Assembly: GCA_002350445.1 (NCBI GenBank)
Contig: DEEV01000062.1
Coordinates: 1-7,789, forward strand
Source of the DNA: Treponema sp. UBA2869
GTDB lineage: Bacteria; Spirochaetota; Spirochaetia; Treponematales; Treponemataceae
Length of the DNA: 7,789 nt
Reading direction: 5' to 3'
The translations under genes were made by a program, and so were the position numbers. The number at the start of each line of letters is the position of its first letter. The stretch's first letter is position 1. Positions 1 to 5,213 of the stretch are shown piece by piece. Below the pieces are notes generated by a model. That model searched no databases. It saw only the letters and a list, made by a program, of their open reading frames with translations, and was not told where the DNA came from.

Positions 1-1292
1 GTACAAGAAATAGAGAGCTTAAAGTAAATTTCTCGCAGGCAGTTCATCAGTGCATTCCAGAAGACGGCGGAGTTTTTGTTCCATCTGACATTACAGACGT
101 GCGAAAGTGGCTTTATTTCATAGATGAAAATACACCTTTTTCATCCATCGCAGGTTCACTTACATCAGCATTTATAAACGATGAATTTTCACCAATCATC
201 TGCGAAACAATTGCAGACGATGCATTTCCGCACGAGCCGGAGTTGCGACAGCTTGACGATAATCTTTTTTTAATGGAGTTGTATCACGGTTTTACCGGCA
301 AGCACAAAGATTACGGAGTTTCTTACCTTTGTTCGTATCTTGAATACACACTTCAGCTTAAAGGCCAAAAGGCAGTTTTTATAGATTTTACACACGGCGG
401 GCTTGGAGCTGTTCTTGCAAACACTCTGCGCGGTAAAAAGAATCTTAAGGCAGTTCTTGTCTACGAAAAAGGCACTGTAACAGGCTTAAAAGACGAAGAT
501 TTTGTCTGGAACGGCGGAAATATCTGGCCGGTTGAAACAGAACTTTCCGAAGCACAGATTAAGGCAGAAATTGCGAAGGTTTTTGAAGATAAAAAGCTTG
601 TCGCAGAAAAACTTCTGACCGTTGCAAATACAACAAATGTTTGCCGACTTTTTGGTCAGATTTTCTTTTACCCATTTGCATTTTCGCGCATTAAAAACAA
701 AATTGCAGGCGATATTTACTATGCAATGGATTGTGACCGTTACGGTACCCTTATGGCTGGACTTTACAGCTGGCGCTTTGGTCTGCCTTTAAGCGGCTTC
801 ATCATTCCATCGGGAACAGAACTTACAAACTCACCTACAGGCAACCCGGTACTTCTTGATTCAATTGTAGAACTTTCAAAACGCGGTAACGCAAATCCTA
901 ACTCACCTGCAAACATAGAACGTCTTGAATCGTTTTTTGGCAACAACGAAAGAATGATGCGCAATTTTATTATGCCGGTTCCCGTAACCAGCGAAGACAT
1001 AGACAAAGCAGCCAAAGAACTTTTTACAAAGTACGGAATCTTTTCGGATCAGGCAACAGCAAAAGCCTACGCTACAGCAATGCTTCAGGGGCATAACGTT
1101 TACGACGAAGACGGCAGCATAATCCTTATGGGCTACAACCACCCTGCCCTTTCAAAGCCTTTCTGCCGCCATTCAATTGGCGAAGAACCACAAACTCCGG
1201 ACAACATAAAAGCCGCCCTTGAACCGGTCGAACTTAAACGACAGTTAGTAACTTCTTCACAAGAGCTCAAACAGATTATCAAAGAATTATAA
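1..1292 (+). CDS. thrC: Threonine synthase-family protein (fold-type II PLP enzyme), 5'-truncated, diverged active-site loops
   Basis: Threonine synthase converts O-phosphohomoserine to threonine with PLP in the cytoplasm. The reading frame is open from base 3 and encodes TRNRELKVNFSQAV and PEDGGVFVP, which match the usual N-terminus of the family. Only a few codons are therefore missing, and the GTG at 99 is internal, not the start. Other family marks are YHGFTGKHKDYG, with the presumed PLP lysine at 306-308; ANTTN and a following CRLFGQ (cf. NSIN..RLLPQ); NPNSPANIERL; and a C-terminal HPA motif. Two loops depart from consensus. The substrate-binding SGDTG/SGNTG loop reads THGGLG (390-407), and the PLP-phosphate loop, normally SGNFGD/N, reads DCDRYGT (about 729-749). 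Family membership is clear, but catalytic activity is uncertain: it may be a lineage-specific variant or a protein with another role. It converges on the GH13 gene, and no operon partner is visible. Confidence 0.82.
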   Translation, partial: TRNRELKVNFSQAVHQCIPEDGGVFVPSDITDVRKWLYFIDENTPFSSIAGSLTSAFINDEFSPIICETIADDAFPHEPELRQLDDNLFLMELYHGFTGKHKDYGVSYLCSYLEYTLQLKGQKAVFIDFTHGGLGAVLANTLRGKKNLKAVLVYEKGTVTGLKDEDFVWNGGNIWPVETELSEAQIKAEIAKVFEDKKLVAEKLLTVANTTNVCRLFGQIFFYPFAFSRIKNKIAGDIYYAMDCDRYGTLMAGLYSWRFGLPLSGFIIPSGTELTNSPTGNPVLLDSIVELSKRGNANPNSPANIERLESFFGNNERMMRNFIMPVPVTSEDIDKAAKELFTKYGIFSDQATAKAYATAMLQGHNVYDEDGSIILMGYNHPALSKPFCRHSIGEEPQTPDNIKAALEPVELKRQLVTSSQELKQIIKEL

Positions 1293-1302
1293 TTTTGAGG
1301 TT

Positions 1303-1321
1303 CCGGCGGACAAGCCGCCGG
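1303..1321. terminator. GC-rich hairpin after thrC-like gene, possible terminator
   Basis: A perfect 7-bp inverted repeat, CCGGCGG (1303-1309) and CCGCCGG (1315-1321), with a 5-base loop starts 10 bases after the thrC-like stop. No T-tract follows, so it is not a canonical intrinsic terminator. It could stabilise the 3' end or belong to an intergenic repeat. The rest of the gap to 1417 holds no gene. Confidence 0.4.
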
Positions 1322-1377
1322 TCGGGTGTTCCGTCCTTCGCTAACGCTCATTCGCGGTACATCACCCTTCGGTTTCT

Positions 1378-1404
1378 GTCCCGCGAACTGCCTTCGGCAG
1401 GGAC
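1378..1404. repeat. Nested inverted repeat in convergent intergenic region
   Basis: CTGCC (1388-1392) pairs with GGCAG (1396-1400) around a TTC loop. The flanking GTCC (1378-1381) and GGAC (1401-1404) can extend the structure with internal mismatches. It lies between two convergent genes and has no T-tract on either strand. It may be 3'-end structure for the GH13 transcript or part of a dispersed intergenic repeat; I cannot tell which from one copy. Confidence 0.35.
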
Positions 1405-1417
1405 TCCATACCCTAAC

Positions 1418-4400
1418 CTACTTCTTTCCTTTTTTTCCGCCAACCGCAGCACGAGAATTCTTTTTTACTGTATCAGTTTTCTTCGCAGCAGTTGTTTTCT
1501 TTGCAGCAACAGCTTTTTTCACAGCAGAAGATTTTTTTGCAGAGGCAGCTTTTTTTGCAGACTTTTCCGTTTTTTCAGGCACCGGAGCAAATTGTTTTAA
1601 CAAAAGTTCGCATCTGTAAGCAGCCTTAAGCTTTGCCGCACAAAGATTTTTATACAGCTTAAATACTGCAGAAAGTTTTGCAGGGTTTGCATCCAGTGAC
1701 ATAAGCATTACAAGCGTATTAAGGCTGTTTTCAATCATTTCCTTATTGAACCACAAAGTATTGTCAAAGTTATTTATTCCGCTAAGCATTACAGAATATC
1801 TGCTGTTAACAAGAAGCTCAACAATTTTTGCAGAAAGCTTTTTCTCGTCCTTTGGCAAAGACTCTGAATCGCAAACAGAAGCAAGTACAAAAAGGCTTGC
1901 AAAACGATTGATGCAGCTCTTTTCAATAAGTTTTGCGTTCATAAGATATTCATTCATCTTTCGTCCAAGATTCCACTTAGAAGCAAAACCTTCTTCGGCA
2001 TAACCAGCAGCCATTGCCCAGCCAAAAAGAACATTTATAAGTTCCGGCGAAGCTGTAAGCATAAGCTTTGTAAACTTTTCTGCATCCGTAATGCGGGCAA
2101 GAGCCTTTTGCAAATCGGAAGGAAGTTTTACCTTTGCCGCACAAATAATTTTCAAAACAAGTTTTACGCGCTCTGCAAAAAGCTTGTAAGAAGCATCCGG
2201 CTTTGTCTTTGAATTTGCTGTTTTTGCTGCAAGCGCATAAAAGGCAAGCGCTTCTTTCTTTGAAGCTGAAACAAATTTTGCAATTTTTGCGGAAGCCGGC
2301 TTTTTAGACGCAGCTTTTGATTTTACATCAGAATCATTAATCGCAAATTCTTTTGCAAGCGGAAGAAGCGCTTTTTCTGCAAATTTGTAAAGCGCAGCAT
2401 ACAAATCCTTATAAATAATTTCCTGCCATGCAGTTTCTATATCTTCACAGCCACGCCCATTAAGATGTTCGCACAAAATCCTGTAACGTCCATCTGCTTC
2501 GTCAGTAACCTGATGAATATCCATATAAACCTGATATTCAAAGCCATTCAGCATAACAAATATGCCTTTTTCGCAGATTTCCCGGCTCTTTCTTATATAC
2601 CAGAGTCCGCTTCTGGTCTCGCGGAAAATACAATATTTATCATCTTCGCCGTTAAGGTTTAAGCCTTCCGAAACAGAACGGCTCTTCATTACAACTTCAT
2701 CGCCGTTACCGGTTTTTACAGCATACGGATCAGACTGTTTAATCCATCCGCATGCCTGTTCATATTTATTATTATAGAAGACAAGTGCACGCTCATTGCC
2801 GCAGCCGTTCGAATAAGCAAAAACGTTTTCATTTACACGGCCGTTATCCCACAAATCATACAAAAGGAAATTTTCTACGCCACTAAAGATATAACGCTTT
2901 TTCATAAGAGGGAAAATATCCTTCCAGTGACGGTCTACAAGATACTGACTTGGCTTTTCGTCCTTGTAAGCCTTTGTATATTCCATTCCGTATTTTTCGG
3001 TGAAGCCTTCAATCTGTCCGTGACCGAACATTGGAAGGCCCGGCATTGTAACCATCAAAGTACAAACACCAAAGTATTTATCGCCGTCACCAAACTGCGC
3101 AATTGCAGTTTCCTCATCAGGATTGTTCATAAAATTTACGTAGCGCTTAAGAACCTGCGGGTCAAAAGTGATTGTATTTTTTATTGTTTCTCGATATTTC
3201 TGATTTTCCTCTTTTTTTAGCATGTTCATAAAAGCCGAATTATAAACGCGGTGCATACCCAAAGTGCGGACAAAGTAGCCTTCCATCATCCAGAAAGCTT
3301 CTGCAAGCAAAAGCGTATCCGGGCATTCCTGAGCAACACGGTCTACAACTTCGCGCCAGAATTCATTTGGAATGGCGTCATTAAACTGCTGTGTCGGCAT
3401 TGAATATTCAGAACGAGAATAAATGTCTCCCCCGTGTCCCGGCTCCGGGTACCACAGGCGGCGAATTGATTTTTTAGCCAGAACCATTGCCGCATCAAAG
3501 CGGATAATCGGGAAGTTTTTTGCAACGTGTAAAATTTCCTGCATAACTGCTTCGCGCGCAGCCGGATTCAAGAAGTCAATCTGAGCCGTGTCATTCCAAG
3601 GCAAGCCGGTACCATCGTTTCCGTGGTAAATATAACGTGTATCTCCGGTATAGTTATCAACGCGCTTAAAAACAACAGAACAGTCTTCTTTACTGTAATA
3701 GTGATCTTCAAGATAAACGCTTGTTCGCGGATCGTGCGAAAGATTTTCACCGTTAAAGCTGTATTTATAAGAAGGCGGGTCGCGGCGCTGAACAAAATAG
3801 TCCGGATGATTCATTACCCATTCACCGTCCATACCGGTATGGTTCGGTACCATATCAGATGCAAGACGTATTCCTCTCTGCCAAAGTCTAGTGCGAAGGT
3901 TTGCAAGAGCATCCCAGCCGCCAATATTCTGCGCAATATTATAATCATAAAGAGAATATGCCGAAGCAGCCGCTTCCGGGTTTCCACAAAGCTGTTTAAT
4001 ACGTTTAGACGCTTCACTTCGAGACCACAGCCCAATAAGCCAGAGCCCTGTAAAACCTTCATCGCGCAGACGGTCAAGTTCAGCATCCGGAATCTGGTCT
4101 AGACGCGTAATAGGATATCCGTACTGTTTTGTAAGCTGGTCAAGCCACACAAGAACAGTTTTTGCCATAAGAATAACGTTAGGCATCCATTCGCTGTCGG
4201 CAGAAAAACGTTCGTATTCATTCATCAGATTTTCAAAAGAATACGGAACCATATCAGGCAAATCACCGCCGCCAAAACCGTGCCATGCCGCTTTTTCTTC
4301 TTCAGAAAGAGTATCAAGCCCGGCAAGAAGCTTTTTAAGCCATTCACCTAAAAATTCAGCCCAGTGCTTCTGGATATATTCAAGCTGACCGCGCAGACTT

Positions 4401-5071
4401 TTTGGAGCGAAAACCATAGGTTCGCGCAAAAGATTAATAAGATCGTGATCAAAAGGACCAAAAGCTGGTTTTGTCTTTGCAAATTTCTGAATAGAAGCCC
4501 AGGTTTTAGAATAAATCGGATTCTTTGCAAGCTCAGAATCATCAAAAAGAATTGCAAAAGGCTTAAAAGCCGGGTTTTCATTTGCAAGATGAAGGAGAAT
4601 CAGTTCTTCAAGAGTCTGCTCCCGGTTTGAACGTTCAAAACCGATTCCAACATCAAGAGAAGTTCGAGCAAGAAAATCAGAAGCCGAAGTTTTTCCCTGA
4701 TAAACTTCAACCGGCGGAAATTCCTTAATAAAATCAAGCAAAAGAGCATCAACAGTTTCTGCCTTAAACTGCGAATCAAGTTCAGCGAGTAGTTCCGTCA
4801 TAAAAGTCTGCACCTTGTTGCGGCGGTAAAGCATGCACACATAATGCAGAATTTCATCAATCAAGCCCATTGCATTCAAAGAGCCGGCAGAAACCTTTTT
4901 TTCATTCTTGTTTTGTTTTTCAAACAGTTCATTAAGTTTCTGCTGAAATTTACGAACGTTTTTCATGTTTGCAAAAACTACGTTTCCGCTCGAAGCATAA
5001 AGTGAGCTGTCAAAATCACACAGGTCTCGAACTTTTTTAGAAATATGGAACTCGTTGTAAGAAATATTCAT
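1418..5071 (-). CDS. Large GH13 alpha-amylase-family protein with Lys/Ala-rich C-terminal tail
   Basis: This 1217-residue protein is a putative cytoplasmic alpha-glucan hydrolase or transferase; no signal peptide is seen. Residues 1 to about 300 are helical and unrecognised. The GH13 barrel runs from about 300 to 740: region I DMVPNH (406-411), a region V-like QIDFLN (497-502), region II RFDAAM with nucleophile D526, region III AEAF with acid/base E591, and region IV NNPDEE with D652. The usual His before that Asp is Pro651. A region VII-like segment, GLPMFGHGQIEG, lies at 678-689. A beta-type C-domain follows to about 865, then an unrecognised helical region (about 880-1160), then a Lys/Ala tail from 1167 with Lys-Lys every six residues. 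Typical amylases are 450-700 residues, so this one is unusually long. ATG 5071 is chosen because GAAAGGA sits six bases upstream. The gene lies downstream of malQ in the same direction, 142 bases away. Substrate and bond specificity cannot be read from the sequence. Confidence 0.9.
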   Translation of the reverse strand: MNISYNEFHISKKVRDLCDFDSSLYASSGNVVFANMKNVRKFQQKLNELFEKQNKNEKKVSAGSLNAMGLIDEILHYVCMLYRRNKVQTFMTELLAELDSQFKAETVDALLLDFIKEFPPVEVYQGKTSASDFLARTSLDVGIGFERSNREQTLEELILLHLANENPAFKPFAILFDDSELAKNPIYSKTWASIQKFAKTKPAFGPFDHDLINLLREPMVFAPKSLRGQLEYIQKHWAEFLGEWLKKLLAGLDTLSEEEKAAWHGFGGGDLPDMVPYSFENLMNEYERFSADSEWMPNVILMAKTVLVWLDQLTKQYGYPITRLDQIPDAELDRLRDEGFTGLWLIGLWSRSEASKRIKQLCGNPEAAASAYSLYDYNIAQNIGGWDALANLRTRLWQRGIRLASDMVPNHTGMDGEWVMNHPDYFVQRRDPPSYKYSFNGENLSHDPRTSVYLEDHYYSKEDCSVVFKRVDNYTGDTRYIYHGNDGTGLPWNDTAQIDFLNPAAREAVMQEILHVAKNFPIIRFDAAMVLAKKSIRRLWYPEPGHGGDIYSRSEYSMPTQQFNDAIPNEFWREVVDRVAQECPDTLLLAEAFWMMEGYFVRTLGMHRVYNSAFMNMLKKEENQKYRETIKNTITFDPQVLKRYVNFMNNPDEETAIAQFGDGDKYFGVCTLMVTMPGLPMFGHGQIEGFTEKYGMEYTKAYKDEKPSQYLVDRHWKDIFPLMKKRYIFSGVENFLLYDLWDNGRVNENVFAYSNGCGNERALVFYNNKYEQACGWIKQSDPYAVKTGNGDEVVMKSRSVSEGLNLNGEDDKYCIFRETRSGLWYIRKSREICEKGIFVMLNGFEYQVYMDIHQVTDEADGRYRILCEHLNGRGCEDIETAWQEIIYKDLYAALYKFAEKALLPLAKEFAINDSDVKSKAASKKPASAKIAKFVSASKKEALAFYALAAKTANSKTKPDASYKLFAERVKLVLKIICAAKVKLPSDLQKALARITDAEKFTKLMLTASPELINVLFGWAMAAGYAEEGFASKWNLGRKMNEYLMNAKLIEKSCINRFASLFVLASVCDSESLPKDEKKLSAKIVELLVNSRYSVMLSGINNFDNTLWFNKEMIENSLNTLVMLMSLDANPAKLSAVFKLYKNLCAAKLKAAYRCELLLKQFAPVPEKTEKSAKKAASAKKSSAVKKAVAAKKTTAAKKTDTVKKNSRAAVGGKKGKK
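1451..1558 (-). repeat. Six tandem 18-bp units encoding a Lys-Lys hexapeptide repeat
   Basis: Within the 3' end of the GH13 gene, Lys-Lys pairs fall at residues 1173, 1179, 1185, 1191, 1197 and 1203, an exact six-residue (18-base) register. Each unit reads [A/V]KK followed by three small or polar residues, for example AKKAAS and AKKTTA. The DNA carries T runs of 6-7 spaced 18 bases apart on the plus strand (1514-1519, 1532-1538, 1550-1556). The pattern resembles the C-terminal tails of histone H1-like proteins. Confidence 0.85.
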
Positions 5072-5077
5072 TATTTT

Positions 5078-5084
5078 TCCTTTC
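5078..5084 (-). promoter_or_regulatory. Ribosome binding site of the GH13 gene
   Basis: The minus strand reads GAAAGGA, then six bases, then ATG at 5071. This is a good Shine-Dalgarno match and fixes the start. It overlaps the last unit of the heptad repeat in the leader. Confidence 0.75.
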
Positions 5085-5121
5085 AGTTTTTAAATTTTAG
5101 GTTCTAGCTTTCAGATTTCAG
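5080..5121 (-). repeat. Degenerate heptad tandem repeat in the GH13 leader
   Basis: Six consecutive 7-base units, read on the minus strand from 5121 to 5080, follow a loose CTGAAAN consensus. Units one, two and six are CTGAAAT, CTGAAAG and CTGAAAG. Units three to five are weaker (CTAGAAC, CTAAAAT, TTAAAAA). The final unit supplies the AAG of the ribosome binding site. The array fills the space between the terminator-like hairpin and the start codon. Confidence 0.55.
5094..5121 (-). promoter_or_regulatory. Possible sigma-70-type promoter for the GH13 gene
   Basis: On the minus strand a TAAAAT -10-like box (5099-5094) lies 16 bases after CTGAAA (5121-5116), a 4/6 match to the -35 consensus. 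Transcription would start near 5087, giving a leader of about 16 bases that contains the ribosome binding site. The elements are also units of the heptad repeat, so the match may be coincidental. Confidence 0.3.
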
Positions 5122-5122
5122 G

Positions 5123-5144
5123 AATAAAGGGGGAAGTCTCCCCC
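5123..5144 (-). terminator. Rho-independent-like terminator downstream of malQ
   Basis: On the minus strand GGGGGA (5144-5139), a four-base GACT loop, and TCCCCC (5134-5129) form a perfect 6-bp stem followed by TTTATT (5128-5123). The T-tract is interrupted by one A. Its place, about 70 bases after the malQ stop and upstream of the GH13 leader, suggests it ends or attenuates malQ transcription before the GH13 gene. Confidence 0.6.
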
Positions 5145-5151
5145 TCGTTTC

Positions 5152-5166
5152 AAAGCCTACGGCTTT
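5152..5166. repeat. Small inverted repeat between malQ and the GH13 gene
   Basis: AAAGCC (5152-5157) and GGCTTT (5161-5166) flank a three-base TAC loop. It is the middle of three hairpins in this 142-base intergenic region. Confidence 0.5.
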
Positions 5167-5180
5167 TCCACTACCCCCTC

Positions 5181-5205
5181 TGCGGGCTTCAGTCGCCAGC
5201 CCGCA
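5181..5205. repeat. GC-rich inverted repeat just after the malQ stop
   Basis: TGCGGGCT (5181-5188) and AGCCCGCA (5198-5205) form a perfect 8-bp stem with a nine-base loop, starting nine bases past the malQ stop codon. No T-tract follows on the minus strand, so on its own it is more likely an mRNA 3'-end stabiliser or part of a dispersed repeat than a terminator. Confidence 0.55.
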
Positions 5206-5213
5206 ACGCCCGG

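Noticed and set aside
99..1292. GTG at 99 as the start of the threonine synthase-like gene
   Set aside because: The frame is open upstream and encodes conserved N-terminal family sequence, so the true start lies before base 1.
1451..1558. 18-bp periodic repeat as a CRISPR-like or mobile repeat
   Set aside because: Units are contiguous, in frame and degenerate, with no spacers. They are explained by the coding hexapeptide repeat.
1295..1619. Two overlapping plus-strand open frames of about 100 codons, Phe/Ser/Arg-rich
   Set aside because: They are reverse-strand shadows of the Lys/Ala tail plus the intergenic hairpins. The phenylalanines come from the T runs that encode lysine on the other strand.
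3623..4102. 159-codon open frame on the plus strand
   Set aside because: It lies wholly antisense to the GH13 catalytic barrel, whose motifs are unambiguous. Its translation is low-complexity and resembles no family.
5072..5213. Riboswitch upstream of the GH13 gene
   Set aside because: Hairpins are present, but I recognise no conserved aptamer core. A terminator and repeats explain the structure.
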